From positions 3,224,001-3,288,000 of the forward strand of contig NZ_CP035103.1 of assembly GCF_006094695.1 (NCBI RefSeq): a stretch of DNA of 64,000 nucleotides. The letters run 5' to 3'. Below are positions 16,220 through 25,492 of this stretch, piece after piece. The DNA is from Kocuria rosea. Lineage in GTDB: Bacteria > Actinomycetota > Actinomycetes > Actinomycetales > Micrococcaceae. Every line of letters begins with the position of its first letter. Positions within the stretch are counted from its first letter, which is position 1. The position numbers and the translations under genes are program-made. The notes below the pieces were generated by a model. The model ran no database searches. It had not been told where the DNA came from and saw only the letters and a program-made list of their open reading frames with translations.

Positions 16220-17464
16220 GGTCCGGGCCCGCTCGTCGTCCTTGCCCCCGTTGCGCACGGTGAAGGTGAGCACCAGGGCGGTCACCGCGAACACGGCCAG
16301 CAGGGTCAGCCCCACGAAGTAGCTGTTGTTCTCGGCGTCGTAGGTGGCGCCCATCACGAGCGGCGGGAAGTAGCCGCCCAGGCCGCCGGCGGCCGCGATG
16401 ATGCCGCCGATCGTGCCCACGTCCTTCGCCGGGGCGGCGCGTCCCACCCACCCGAACACGCCGCCGGTGCCCAGGCCGAGGAACACCGCCATGGCCAGGA
16501 ACGTGGCGCCGTAGGCCACCTCCTGGATCGGCTGCAGCGCCACGACCATCGCGAGGACCGCCGTGCCGACGAGCGAGGTGATCGTGACGATCTTCGGGCC
16601 GAGGCGGTCGGCGAGGATCCCGCCGACCGGGCGGGCGACCACCGCGGCGAGGGCGAAGCCGGCGGTGCGGGTCCCGGCCGCGGTGGCGTCGAAGCCGTAG
16701 ACGGTGTTCAGGTAGGTGGGCAGGTAGTTGGAGAACGCCACGAACGCGCCGAAGACCACGCCGTAGAGGAAGCACAGCTGCCAGGTCACCCGCAGGGTGA
16801 AGGCGTGCCTGATCCGGGGCAGCACCGGCTGCGGCACGGCGCCGGCGCGGACCGGGGACTCGCGCAGCCCGAGCCAGCAGACCACGGCCATGGCCGCGAC
16901 GATCGCGGCGATGACCGCGTGGGCGCCCAGGTACCCGATGCCCGCGACCAGGCGCGGGGTGACGAACGCGGAGACCGCGGTGCCGGCCATGCCCGCGCCG
17001 AACACGCCGGTGGCGAAGCCCTTGCGGTGGGACTCGTACCACGCGGAGCAGAACGGGATGCCGATGGCGAAGACCGTGCCGGCGATGCCGAGGAAGAACG
17101 CGACGACCAGCAGGAGCCCGAAGCTGCCCAGCTGGCCCACGAGGGCGGTGAGCAGCACCAGCGGGGCGGTCAGGGCGAGGATCGCCGTGAACATCACCCG
17201 CCCGCCGAAGCGGTCCGTCAGGGCGCCGACGGGCACCCGGGCGATGGAGCCGACGAAGATCGGCATCGCCACGAGCAGCGCGGTCTGCGAGGAGCTGAGC
17301 TCCATCTGCTCCGCGTAGCGCCTGGACAGCGGGCCCACGATGGTCCAGGCCCAGAAGCCCGCGGTGGACGCCAGCGTGGCGAGGAGCAGGTTCCGCAGCT
17401 GGCCGGAGCGCAGGTCCGGGGCCGCGGTGCCCGGGGAGGCGGCGGACGACGACGAAGATGACAT
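16217..17464 (-). CDS. narK: NarK-type nitrate/nitrite transporter
   Basis: A 415-residue MFS protein with about 12 transmembrane helices. Helix 5 carries the Gly-rich nitrate signature (FFLGIAGTVFAIG). Helix 11 has GTIGGIIAAAGGLGGYFPP, typical of the nitrate/nitrite porter family. A Ser-rich tail of about 15 residues precedes the first helix. It would import nitrate and/or export nitrite for the NarGHI enzyme encoded directly upstream on the same strand (25-bp gap after narI). It is thus probably the last gene of a narGHJIK operon. Whether it is an antiporter or a symporter cannot be read from sequence. Confidence 0.93.
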   Translation of the reverse strand: MSSSSSSAASPGTAAPDLRSGQLRNLLLATLASTAGFWAWTIVGPLSRRYAEQMELSSSQTALLVAMPIFVGSIARVPVGALTDRFGGRVMFTAILALTAPLVLLTALVGQLGSFGLLLVVAFFLGIAGTVFAIGIPFCSAWYESHRKGFATGVFGAGMAGTAVSAFVTPRLVAGIGYLGAHAVIAAIVAAMAVVCWLGLRESPVRAGAVPQPVLPRIRHAFTLRVTWQLCFLYGVVFGAFVAFSNYLPTYLNTVYGFDATAAGTRTAGFALAAVVARPVGGILADRLGPKIVTITSLVGTAVLAMVVALQPIQEVAYGATFLAMAVFLGLGTGGVFGWVGRAAPAKDVGTIGGIIAAAGGLGGYFPPLVMGATYDAENNSYFVGLTLLAVFAVTALVLTFTVRNGGKDDERART

Positions 17465-17488
17465 GGCGGTCCTCGCAGATGGGGCTGG

Positions 17489-18349
17489 TCAGCGGCGGGT
17501 GCCGGCGCGGTTGCGGTGGGCGCTCCTGTCCCGGTCCTGGGTCCCGACGGGGTCCCAGCCGCGGCGCACCGGCACGGACCCTGTGGACCGGTGGTCCCGG
17601 GAGCGGTAGACGATGTACGGCCGGAACAGGTAGTGCACGGGGGCGGTGAACGCGTGCACCAGGCGGGTGAACGGCCAGACGGCGAAGAGCCCCATGGCCC
17701 ACAGGGCGTGCACCTTGAAGGAGATCCCGGCGGCCGTCATCGCGGCGACGTCCGGCTGCAGGATCCAGATCGAGCGGAACCACGGGGAGACCGTCTGGCG
17801 GTAGTCGGGCACGGAGTGGTCGAACACCGAGATGAGGGTGGTGCCCAGCCCCGTGAGCAGCGCGGCCACGAGCATGACGTACATGAACTTGTCGTTCTTG
17901 GTGGTCGCCATGAACACGGGTCCGGTGGTGCGCCGGCGCCAGATGAGCATGATGATCCCGAGCAGCGTGCCCACGCCGGCCACGAGCCCGATGCTCAGGG
18001 CCAGGAAGTGGTACATCCCCTCGGTGACCCCCACGGCCTCGGTCCAGGTCTTCGGGATGATCAGACCCATGACGTGGCCCGCGAGCACGGCGAGGATGCC
18101 GAAGTGGAACAGCGGGGAGGCGATGCGCAGGATGCGGGACTCGTAGAGCTGCGAGGACCGGGTGGTCCACCCGAACTGGTCGTACCGGTACCGCCAGACG
18201 GTGCCGCCGATCACGACCGCCAGCACGACGTAGGGCAGCACGCCCCAGAGCAGGATGTCGCCGACCCCCACGGAGGCGGCGGCCGGGGCCGCCGCCTCGA
18301 GGGGGAGGGAGGTCCCGGGCGCGAGCAGGCTCGCGGCGGTGGCGGTCAT
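17489..18349 (-). CDS. narI: Respiratory nitrate reductase gamma subunit NarI
   Basis: A 286-residue membrane cytochrome b subunit with five predicted helices. It takes electrons from menaquinol and passes them to NarH. Haem-ligand histidines lie in helices 2 and 5 (PLFHFGILAVLAGH and SFKVHALWAMG regions). It is longer than the roughly 225-residue E. coli NarI because of an N-terminal Ala/Pro segment and a roughly 40-residue basic C-terminal tail. ATG at 18349 overlaps the narJ stop by 4 nt and has AAAGGAA upstream. Confidence 0.95.
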   Translation of the reverse strand: MTATAASLLAPGTSLPLEAAAPAAASVGVGDILLWGVLPYVVLAVVIGGTVWRYRYDQFGWTTRSSQLYESRILRIASPLFHFGILAVLAGHVMGLIIPKTWTEAVGVTEGMYHFLALSIGLVAGVGTLLGIIMLIWRRRTTGPVFMATTKNDKFMYVMLVAALLTGLGTTLISVFDHSVPDYRQTVSPWFRSIWILQPDVAAMTAAGISFKVHALWAMGLFAVWPFTRLVHAFTAPVHYLFRPYIVYRSRDHRSTGSVPVRRGWDPVGTQDRDRSAHRNRAGTRR

Positions 18350-19038
18350 GCGCTGTTCCTTTCGGTGACGGGCAGCAGCCGGGGGTCGTACGGGTCGAGG
18401 CCCACGGACTCCGTGGGCGGACCGTAGCCGGCCATCCGCAGGGCGGCGTCCCGGTCCTCCGGGGAGACCCCGGGCAGGGTGGAGCACACGAGGGCGACGA
18501 CGCCGTGGTACGGCAGGCCGTCGTCGCGCAGCGCCAGCCGCAGCAGCTCGAGGGACGGCCGGTAGCGCTGGAGCAGCTCGTAGCCGTCCTCAGGGGAGAC
18601 CTTCGCGGCGAACTCGAGCACGAGCGGCAGGTAGTCCGGCAGCTCGGCCCCGTCCAGCTGCGCGCCGTGGGAGCGGTAGACCTCCTTGAAGGCGGCGAGC
18701 GCCTCGCCCCGCCGCCGGGTGTCCCCGTCGGTCCAGTAGGTCAGGTGCAGGCTGTGCCGCCGGGAGAGGTCGAACTCCTGGACGTAGTCGGCCTGCACCT
18801 GTTCGAGCGGGCGGGCGCGCAGCCAGTCGAGGAGGTCCTCGGGCACGGGCGCGCCCACCTCCTCGAGGGCTTCCCGCAGGACGGGCAGCATGACCAGGAG
18901 CTCGTGGTCGGGATAGCCGAGCAGCACGGCGGCGGCCTGCCGGGCCACCGCGCTGCGCCGCGGGTGCCGGTCCGTGCAGCGCCCGGGGTCGAGAGTTCCC
19001 CTGCCGGCCTTGCCCAGCAGCCTCTCCAGCAGGCTCAC
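18346..19038 (-). CDS. narJ: Nitrate reductase molybdenum cofactor assembly chaperone NarJ
   Basis: A 230-residue helical chaperone of the NarJ/TorD family, which binds apo-NarG so that the Mo cofactor is inserted before membrane docking. HSLHLTYWTDGDTRRRGEAL near residue 115 is characteristic of actinobacterial NarJ, as is the DYLPLVLEFAA segment. It is not part of the final enzyme. GTG at 19038 overlaps the narH stop by 4 nt (GTGA), and its own stop overlaps narI, so the operon is translationally coupled throughout. Confidence 0.94.
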   Translation of the reverse strand: MSLLERLLGKAGRGTLDPGRCTDRHPRRSAVARQAAAVLLGYPDHELLVMLPVLREALEEVGAPVPEDLLDWLRARPLEQVQADYVQEFDLSRRHSLHLTYWTDGDTRRRGEALAAFKEVYRSHGAQLDGAELPDYLPLVLEFAAKVSPEDGYELLQRYRPSLELLRLALRDDGLPYHGVVALVCSTLPGVSPEDRDAALRMAGYGPPTESVGLDPYDPRLLPVTERNSA

Positions 19039-20708
19039 GGCCGGTCCCCGTCCTCGGAGCGCGGCGGGAACAGCCCCGCGGGCGCCCCTCGGCCGTCCCA
19101 GTTGAGCAGGTTCACGCGCCCGGCCATCTGCTGCTCCGAGGTGGCGGACTCGCCGGTCTGTCGCGCCCGCAGGGCGTTGAAGTTCTCCACGGCCACGGGC
19201 GTGGGGCGCCCGGAGGCCTCGCCGAAGACGCCGGTCTGGCCCATCCCGGGCCCTCCGTCCACGTCGAGGGAGCAGCCGATCTCCTCGAGGTTGTGGGCGT
19301 CCTCCAGATGGGCGGAGGGGATGACGTAGCGCTCGTCGTACTTGGCGATGGCCATGAGCCGGTACATCTTCTGGATCTCGGAGCCGGTCATCCCGACGCC
19401 CTCGGCGATCGACTCGTCCGGGGCGTCCCCGAGGGCGATGTCCCGCATGTAGGAGCGCATGGCCGCGAGCTTGCGCAGCACGTCCGTGACGATCTGCGTG
19501 TCCCCGGCCGTGAACAGCTCGGCGAGGTACTCCACCGGGATGCGCAGCGAGTCGATGGCGCCGAACAGGTTGCCCGCGTCCTCGCCGTCGTGGCCCTGGT
19601 CCTTGAGCAGGTCCACCACCGGGGACAGCGGCGGGACGTACCAGACCATCGGCATCGTCCGGTACTCCGGGTGCAGCGGCAGCGCCACCCGCAGCTCCTT
19701 GGCCAGGGTGTAGACGGGGGACCGGCGCGCGGCGTCGAGCCAGTCCTCCGGGACGCCCTCGGCGCGGGCCGCGGCGACCACCCCCGGGTCGTGCGGGTCG
19801 AGCATCAGGTCCAGCTGGGCCTCGTAGAGGTCCCGCTCGTCCGGGGTCGCGGCGGCTTCGGTGACCCGGTCCGCGTCGTACAGGAAGATGCCGATGTAGC
19901 GCAGCCGGCCCACGCAGGTCTCGGCGCACACCGTGGGGATCCCGACCTCGATGCGGGGGTAGCAGAACGTGCACTTCTCGGCCTTGCCGGACTTGTGGTT
20001 GTAGTAGATCTTCTTGTACGGGCAGCCGGTGACGCACTGCCGCCAGCCGCGGCAGCGGTCCTGGTCCACCAGCACGATCCCGTCCTCGGTGCGCTTGTAG
20101 ATCGCGCCGGAGGGACAGGAGGCCATGCAGGACGGGTTCAGGCAGTGCTCGCAGATCCGGGGGAGGTAGAACGCGAACGTCTGCTCGAACTCGAACTTGA
20201 TCTTCTCCTCGGACTCGCGGCGCACCTTCTCCACGATCGGGTCCAGGTGGCCGGCCTCGGTGACGCCGCCGAGGTTGTCGTCCCAGTTGGCCGACCAGGA
20301 GATCTTCATGTCCTCGCCGGTGATCAGGGACTTGGGGCGGGCCACGGGGAAGTCGGTGCCGGCGGGGGCGTTGGTGAGGGTCTCGTAGTCGTAGGTCCAC
20401 GGCTCGTAGTAGTCGTCGAGCTCCGGCTGGACCGGGCTGGCGAACAGGCCCGCGAGCTTCGCCCAGCGCCCGCCCGACTTCAGCTTGAGGTTGCCGCGGC
20501 GGTTGAGCTCCCAGCCGCCCTTCCACTTCTCCTGGTCCTCGTACCGGCGGGGATAGCCCTGCCCGGGACGGGTCTCCACGTTGTTGAACCACACGTACTC
20601 CGTGCCGGCGCGGTTCGTCCACGCCTGCTTGCACGTCACCGAACAGGTGTGGCACCCGATGCACTTGTCGAGGGCCATCACCATGGCGACCTGGGCCATG
20701 ACTCGCAT
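19035..20708 (-). CDS. narH: Respiratory nitrate reductase beta subunit NarH
   Basis: A 557-residue iron-sulfur subunit that carries electrons from NarI to NarG. The first ferredoxin-like cluster motif is C16-x2-C19-x2-C22-x3-C26. Later groups are CEHCLNPSCMASCP near 190 and CRGWRQCVTGCPYKK near 225, where Trp replaces a Cys as in the [3Fe-4S] site of NarH proteins. A final group lies near 255-275 (CTFCYPR...CAETC). No signal peptide, as expected for a cytoplasm-facing enzyme. The ATG overlaps the narG stop by one base (TGATG). Confidence 0.96.
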   Translation of the reverse strand: MRVMAQVAMVMALDKCIGCHTCSVTCKQAWTNRAGTEYVWFNNVETRPGQGYPRRYEDQEKWKGGWELNRRGNLKLKSGGRWAKLAGLFASPVQPELDDYYEPWTYDYETLTNAPAGTDFPVARPKSLITGEDMKISWSANWDDNLGGVTEAGHLDPIVEKVRRESEEKIKFEFEQTFAFYLPRICEHCLNPSCMASCPSGAIYKRTEDGIVLVDQDRCRGWRQCVTGCPYKKIYYNHKSGKAEKCTFCYPRIEVGIPTVCAETCVGRLRYIGIFLYDADRVTEAAATPDERDLYEAQLDLMLDPHDPGVVAAARAEGVPEDWLDAARRSPVYTLAKELRVALPLHPEYRTMPMVWYVPPLSPVVDLLKDQGHDGEDAGNLFGAIDSLRIPVEYLAELFTAGDTQIVTDVLRKLAAMRSYMRDIALGDAPDESIAEGVGMTGSEIQKMYRLMAIAKYDERYVIPSAHLEDAHNLEEIGCSLDVDGGPGMGQTGVFGEASGRPTPVAVENFNALRARQTGESATSEQQMAGRVNLLNWDGRGAPAGLFPPRSEDGDRP

Positions 20709-23700
20709 CAGTACTGGACCTCCTGGGAGCGCTTGCGGACCACGGAGACGATGTCGCGCTGGTTGCCGGTGGGCCCGAGGTAGTTGAAGGCCCAGGACAG
20801 CTGCGCGTAGCCGCCGATCATGTGGGTGGGTTTGACGAGGATGCGCGTGACCGAGTTGTGGATCCCGCCGCGGCGCCCGGTCGCCTCGGACTTCGGCACG
20901 TCGATGGTGCGCTCCTGGGCGTGGTGGACGTAGACGACGCCGGCGGGCATGCGGTGGCTCACGATGGCCCGGCCCACGTAGACGCCGTTGGTGTTGACGC
21001 ACTCGACCCACTCGTTGTCGGAGACCTCGATCAGTGCGGCGTCCTGGGGGCTCATCCACACCGTGGTGCCCCCGCGGGCCAGGGAGAGCATGAACAGGTT
21101 GTCCTGGTACTCCGAGTGGATCGACCACTTGTTGTGCGGCGTCAGGTACCGCACGGCGATCGACAGCTCCCCCCGCTCCCCCAGCTGCGGCTCGCCGAAG
21201 AGCCGGTGCATGTCCAGGGGCGGGCGGTAGATCGGCAGGGTCTCGCCCATGTCCTTCATCCAGTCGTGGTCCAGGAAGAAGTGCATCCGCCCGGTGAGGG
21301 TGTGGAAGGGCTTGAGCCGTTCGATGTTGACCGTGAACGGGGCGTAGCGCCGTCCCCCGGTCTCGGAGCCGGACCACTCCGGGGACGTGATCACCGGGAC
21401 CGGGGCGGCCTGGGTGTCGGCGAAGCTGATCCGCTTCTCCTCGGAGCCGCGGGCGAGGTCCGCGAGCTCCACCCCCGTGCGCTTCTCGAGGGTCTCGAAG
21501 CCCTGCACGGCCAGCTCCCCGTTGGTGGTCCCGGAGAAGAGCAGGATCGCCTCCGCCATCCGCGCGTCGGTGTCCACGGCCGGGCGGCCCGCCGCGGCCC
21601 CGGAGTCGAAGACCCCGTGCAGGCGCGCCAGCTGGTCCACCTGGTGGGAGACGTCGTAGGTGATGTGCTTCGTGGTGAAGCCCAGCCGCTCGGCCAGGGG
21701 CCCCACCGCCGAGAACTTCTCCCCGATCGCGGTGTAGTCCCGCTCCACGACCGCGAGGTTGGGCAGGTTCTTCCCGGGCACGGCCGGCAGGTCGGTGTGC
21801 TTCCAGTCGGGCGCGTGCCCGCCGGGCTGGGCGATCTCCCCCGGGGTGTCGTGGGTGAGCGCGGTGGCCACCAGGTCCTTGCGCACCCCCAGGTGGGTCC
21901 GCGCCTGGCGGGAGAACTCCTCGGCGAGCAGCCGGAACAGCTCGTAGTCGGTCTTGGCCTCCCACGGCGGGTCGATCGCCGGGGTGAACGCGTGCACGTA
22001 CGGGTGCATGTCCGTGGAGGACAGGTCGTGCTTCTCGTACCAGGTGGCCGCGGGGAGGACGACGTCGGAGAGCAGGGTGGAGCTCGTCATCCGGAAGTCC
22101 GCGGAGACCAGCAGGTCGAGCTTGCCCTCAGGCGCCTGCTCGTGCCAGGTCACGTCCCGCGGCCGGGACGCGGAGTGGTCCTGCCCCATGACGTTGTGGT
22201 GCGTGCCGAGGAGGTGCCGGAGGAAGTACTCCTCGCCCTTCGCGGAGGACCCCAGCAGGTTGGAGCGCCACAGCACCAGGGTGCGGGCCCAGTTCTCGGG
22301 GGCGTCGACGTCCTCGACGGCGAAGCGCAGCTGCCCCGACTTCAGCCGGTCCGCGACCCACCGGGCCTCGTCGGGGGCCTCCCCCCGGGCCACGCCCTCG
22401 GCGGCGAGGTCCGCGACGTCGAGGGAGTTGCGGTCGAACTGCGGGTAGAACGGCATCCAGCCCATCCGGGTGGACTTCGCGACCACGTCCGCGGTGTGCA
22501 TGCCCTTCAGGTGGCCCTCCGCCAGGGGCGACTGGAGGGAGTCGGACGAGTAGCCGTCGGAGCGCCACTGGTCGGTGTGCATGTACCAGAACGCGGTGCC
22601 GATCATGAAGCGCGGCGGGCGGGTCCAGTCGGTGGCCGCGGCCATCGCGGCCCAGCCCGTGATGGGGCGGGCCTTCTCCTGGCCCACGTAGTGCGCCCAC
22701 CCGCCGCCGTTGCGCCCCTGACACCCGCACAGCATGAGCATCGCGAGGATCGCCCGGTAGGTGACGTCCCCGTGGTACCACTGGCAGATGCCGGCCCCCA
22801 GGATGATCATCGACCGGCCGCCGGACTTCTCCGCGTTGGCCGCGAACTCGCGGGCTGTGCGGATCACGGCCCGGGCCGGGACCGAGGTGATCTCCTCCTG
22901 CCACGCCGGGGTGTAGGGGGTCGCCACGTCGTCGAGCCCGGCCGCCCAGTCCCCCGGCAGGCCCTCGCGGCCCACGCCGTACTGGGCGAGCATCAGGTCG
23001 AAGACCGTGGTGACCGTCCGTCCGGCGACCTCGGTGACGGGCACGCCGCGGCGCAGCACCGAGCCCTCCCCCGTGGCGTCGGTGAAGGCGGGCAGGTGCA
23101 CCGCGCTCACCGAGCCCTCGTAGGAGGAGGCGTCCGCGAGCGAGAGCGCCGGGCGCACGCCCTGCAGGTCGAGGTTCCACTTCCCCTCGTCCTGCTCGTT
23201 GTAGCGGAAGCCCATGGACCCGTTCGGGACCACCGGCGTGCCGGCGTCGCGGTCGATCAGCACGGTCTTGAACGCCGCGTCGGAGGCCGTCGCCTCGCCC
23301 CCGCCCAGGTCCGCGGCGGTGACGAACTTGCCGGGCACCACGGTGCCGTCCTCGCGCTCGTCGAGGGTGACGAGCATGGGCAGGTCGGTGTACTGCAGGA
23401 CGTAGTCCTCGAAGAACGGCACCCGCCGCTCCACGAAGTTCTCCCGCAGGATCACGTGGCCCATCGCCATGGCGAGCGCGGCGTCCGTGCCGGCCTGGGC
23501 CGGCAGCCACTCGTCGGCGAACTTCGTGTTGTCCGCGTAGTCGGGACTCACCGAGACGACCTTCGTGCCGCGGTAGCGGGCCTCCACCATCCAGTGCGCG
23601 TCCGGGGTGCGCGTGACCGGGACGTTCGAGCCCCACATCATGAGGTAGGTGGCGTCCCACCAGTCGCCGGACTCCGGGACGTCGGTCTGGTCCCCGAAGA

Positions 23701-24433
23701 CCTGGGGGCTGGCCACGGGCAGGTCCGCGTACCAGTCGTAGAAGCTGTTCATCACACCGCCGATGAGGTTGATGAACCGGGCCCCCGCGGCGTGGGAGAC
23801 CATGGACATCGCGGGGATCGGGGAGAAGCCGGTGCACCGGTCGGGGCCGTAGGTCTTCACGGTGTGCACGTGGGCGGCGGCGGTCATCTCGAGGGCCTCC
23901 TGCCAGCTCGAGCGCACCAGGCCGCCCTTGCCGCGGGCCTGCTGGAAGGCCCGGCGCTTCTCCGGGTCGCCGACCACCGCCTGCCACGCCAGCACGGGGT
24001 CCCCGCCCACCTGTTCCTTGGCCGCGCGGTACATCTCCAGCAGCACCCCGCGGACGTACGGGTAACGGACCCGGGTGGGCGAGTAGGTGTACCAGGAGAA
24101 GGCGGCCCCGCGGGGACAGCCGCGCGGCTCGTACTCCGGGCGGTCCGGGCCCACCGAGGGGTAGTCGGTCTCCTGCGCCTCCCAGGTAATGATCCCGTCC
24201 TTGACGTAGACCTTCCAGGAGCACGAGCCCGTGCAGTTCACCCCGTGCGTGGAGCGGACCACCTTGTCGTGGCTCCACCGGTTCCGGTAGAACGCGTCAC
24301 CGGCCCGCCCGCCCTCGCGGTAGACCGCGCGGCCGTCCGGGGACTCCTCCCAGCGGGTGAAGAACTTCCCGAGCTTGAGCAGGGCGTGGGACGCGGGGCC
24401 ATCGGTGCCCGGCGGAACGGAGCTGGCAACCAT
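20708..24433 (-). CDS. narG: Respiratory nitrate reductase alpha subunit NarG
   Basis: A 1241-residue molybdoenzyme that reduces nitrate to nitrite at a Mo-bis-MGD centre on the cytoplasmic side. The N-terminal cluster motif with one His is visible as H63-x3-C67-x3-C71. No twin-arginine signal is present, which distinguishes it from periplasmic NapA and from archaeal-type pNar. Length matches E. coli NarG (about 1247). ATG at 24433 has only a weak AGGTTGG upstream. It is first in the narGHJIK order, and transcription should start in the AT-rich region just upstream. Cofactor genes on both sides make it part of a self-supporting nitrate respiration island. Confidence 0.97.
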   Translation of the reverse strand: MVASSVPPGTDGPASHALLKLGKFFTRWEESPDGRAVYREGGRAGDAFYRNRWSHDKVVRSTHGVNCTGSCSWKVYVKDGIITWEAQETDYPSVGPDRPEYEPRGCPRGAAFSWYTYSPTRVRYPYVRGVLLEMYRAAKEQVGGDPVLAWQAVVGDPEKRRAFQQARGKGGLVRSSWQEALEMTAAAHVHTVKTYGPDRCTGFSPIPAMSMVSHAAGARFINLIGGVMNSFYDWYADLPVASPQVFGDQTDVPESGDWWDATYLMMWGSNVPVTRTPDAHWMVEARYRGTKVVSVSPDYADNTKFADEWLPAQAGTDAALAMAMGHVILRENFVERRVPFFEDYVLQYTDLPMLVTLDEREDGTVVPGKFVTAADLGGGEATASDAAFKTVLIDRDAGTPVVPNGSMGFRYNEQDEGKWNLDLQGVRPALSLADASSYEGSVSAVHLPAFTDATGEGSVLRRGVPVTEVAGRTVTTVFDLMLAQYGVGREGLPGDWAAGLDDVATPYTPAWQEEITSVPARAVIRTAREFAANAEKSGGRSMIILGAGICQWYHGDVTYRAILAMLMLCGCQGRNGGGWAHYVGQEKARPITGWAAMAAATDWTRPPRFMIGTAFWYMHTDQWRSDGYSSDSLQSPLAEGHLKGMHTADVVAKSTRMGWMPFYPQFDRNSLDVADLAAEGVARGEAPDEARWVADRLKSGQLRFAVEDVDAPENWARTLVLWRSNLLGSSAKGEEYFLRHLLGTHHNVMGQDHSASRPRDVTWHEQAPEGKLDLLVSADFRMTSSTLLSDVVLPAATWYEKHDLSSTDMHPYVHAFTPAIDPPWEAKTDYELFRLLAEEFSRQARTHLGVRKDLVATALTHDTPGEIAQPGGHAPDWKHTDLPAVPGKNLPNLAVVERDYTAIGEKFSAVGPLAERLGFTTKHITYDVSHQVDQLARLHGVFDSGAAAGRPAVDTDARMAEAILLFSGTTNGELAVQGFETLEKRTGVELADLARGSEEKRISFADTQAAPVPVITSPEWSGSETGGRRYAPFTVNIERLKPFHTLTGRMHFFLDHDWMKDMGETLPIYRPPLDMHRLFGEPQLGERGELSIAVRYLTPHNKWSIHSEYQDNLFMLSLARGGTTVWMSPQDAALIEVSDNEWVECVNTNGVYVGRAIVSHRMPAGVVYVHHAQERTIDVPKSEATGRRGGIHNSVTRILVKPTHMIGGYAQLSWAFNYLGPTGNQRDIVSVVRKRSQEVQY

Positions 24434-24600
24434 GGTGCCAACCTATCGAATTCGGCATTCTGAATTAGGATTTTCTTGTGGACCAATGAACGGCAATTCG
24501 GTGGAAAAGAATTCATGACACATCAATTTCAGAATTCATTTTCCGTCAAGAATTCCGGCACCCTTGTTTTTCTCGGCGGAAAGGGGATGACCGAGCCCCG
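24434..24600. promoter_or_regulatory. AT-rich nar control region with repeated GAATTC palindromes
   Basis: This stretch is far richer in A and T than anything around it. It contains four perfect GAATTC palindromes (24448, 24509, 24532 and 24550 as first bases), plus variants GAATTA at 24462 and CAATTC at about 24495. On the narG strand, TTCATT and TAATTC with a 17-bp spacer form a plausible -35/-10 pair about 30 bp from the ATG. The repeats may be binding sites of a nitrate, oxygen or redox regulator; no complete FNR-type dyad is present. Confidence 0.5.
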
Positions 24601-24630
24601 GCTCTCGCGCGGACGGGCGCCGGCCGGGAC

Positions 24631-24636
24631 TAGCCT
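24631..24636 (+). promoter_or_regulatory. -10 box of a leaderless promoter
   Basis: TAGCCT lies exactly 6 nt before the ATG of the alpha/beta hydrolase gene, and no ribosome binding site is present. This spacing puts the transcription start at or next to the start codon. Confidence 0.5.
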
Positions 24637-24642
24637 GGCCGG

Positions 24643-25488
24643 ATGGACCGACCGACCCTCCGCCCTCCCGGTGACCTCCGCCCCGGCGTGCGCCTCGACG
24701 TGCGCGACGACGGGCCCCCGGACGGGGAGCCCGTCCTGCTGCTGCACGGCTTCCCCCAGGACGGCACGAGCTGGTCCGGGGTCGCGCCCGTGCTGCGGCG
24801 CGCCGGCCTGCGCACGCTGGTGCCCGATCAGCGCGGCTACTCCCCCGGCACCAGGCCCCGGGGTCGCCGCGCCTACCGGCTCGAGCTGCTCGTCCAGGAC
24901 GCCGTGGCGCTGCTGGACGCCGCCGGGCTGGAGCGCGCCCACGTCGTCGGCCACGACTGGGGCGGGATCGTGGCGTGGACCCTCGCGGCCCACCGGCCGG
25001 AGCGGATGGCGTCCCTGACGGTGGCCTCGGTCCCGCACCCCCGGGCGCTCGCCCGCTCCCTGACCCGCTCGCCGCAGGCGCTGCGCTCGGCCTACGTCGG
25101 GGCCTTCCAGCTGCCCCGGCTCCCGGAGGCGCTGCTCGGTCCGCGCCTCGAGCAGCTCCTGCGCCGCTCCGGCCTGCCCGCGGCGGAGGCCGCCCGCTAC
25201 GCGGCCCGGATGCGGGAGCCCGGCGCGCTCACCGGCGCCCTGAACTGGTACCGCGCCCTGCCGCTGTCCCGGCTGCGCACCGGACCGGTGGACGTTCCGA
25301 CCACGTACGCGTGGGGCGCCCGGGACCCCGCCCTGGGCCGGCGGGCCGCGGAGCTCACGGCCGAGCACGTGCGGGGGCCCTACCGGTTCGTGGAGCTGGA
25401 CGCCGGCCACTGGCTGCCGGAGACCCGTGCCGAGGAGCTGGCGGGACTGGTGCTCGAGCGCGTCGGCGGGACCGCGAACACCCCGTAG
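24643..25488 (+). CDS. Alpha/beta hydrolase, epoxide hydrolase-like
   Basis: A 281-residue soluble hydrolase. LLLHGFPQDGTSW (from about residue 32) has the HGFP oxyanion-hole motif. The nucleophile elbow VVGHDWGG near residue 106 carries Asp instead of Ser, as in epoxide hydrolases and haloalkane dehalogenases. The acid (RDP region) and the catalytic His (DAGHWLPE near 262) are present. Tyrosines of the cap domain, expected for epoxide hydrolases, are plausible (YRLELL, NWYRALP). The substrate is unknown. Translation is probably leaderless. It is divergent from narG and convergent with the gene at 25493. Confidence 0.87.
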   Translation: MDRPTLRPPGDLRPGVRLDVRDDGPPDGEPVLLLHGFPQDGTSWSGVAPVLRRAGLRTLVPDQRGYSPGTRPRGRRAYRLELLVQDAVALLDAAGLERAHVVGHDWGGIVAWTLAAHRPERMASLTVASVPHPRALARSLTRSPQALRSAYVGAFQLPRLPEALLGPRLEQLLRRSGLPAAEAARYAARMREPGALTGALNWYRALPLSRLRTGPVDVPTTYAWGARDPALGRRAAELTAEHVRGPYRFVELDAGHWLPETRAEELAGLVLERVGGTANTP

Positions 25489-25492
25489 CGGC

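Noticed and set aside
20822-24463. A 1213-codon open frame antisense to narG
   Set aside because: Low-complexity, His- and Arg-rich translation with no recognisable fold. It is the expected shadow of a GC-rich gene.
24481-24540. Possible FNR site in the nar control region
   Set aside because: Only single half-sites (ATCAA, TTGTGG) were found; no TTGAT-N4-ATCAA dyad is present.
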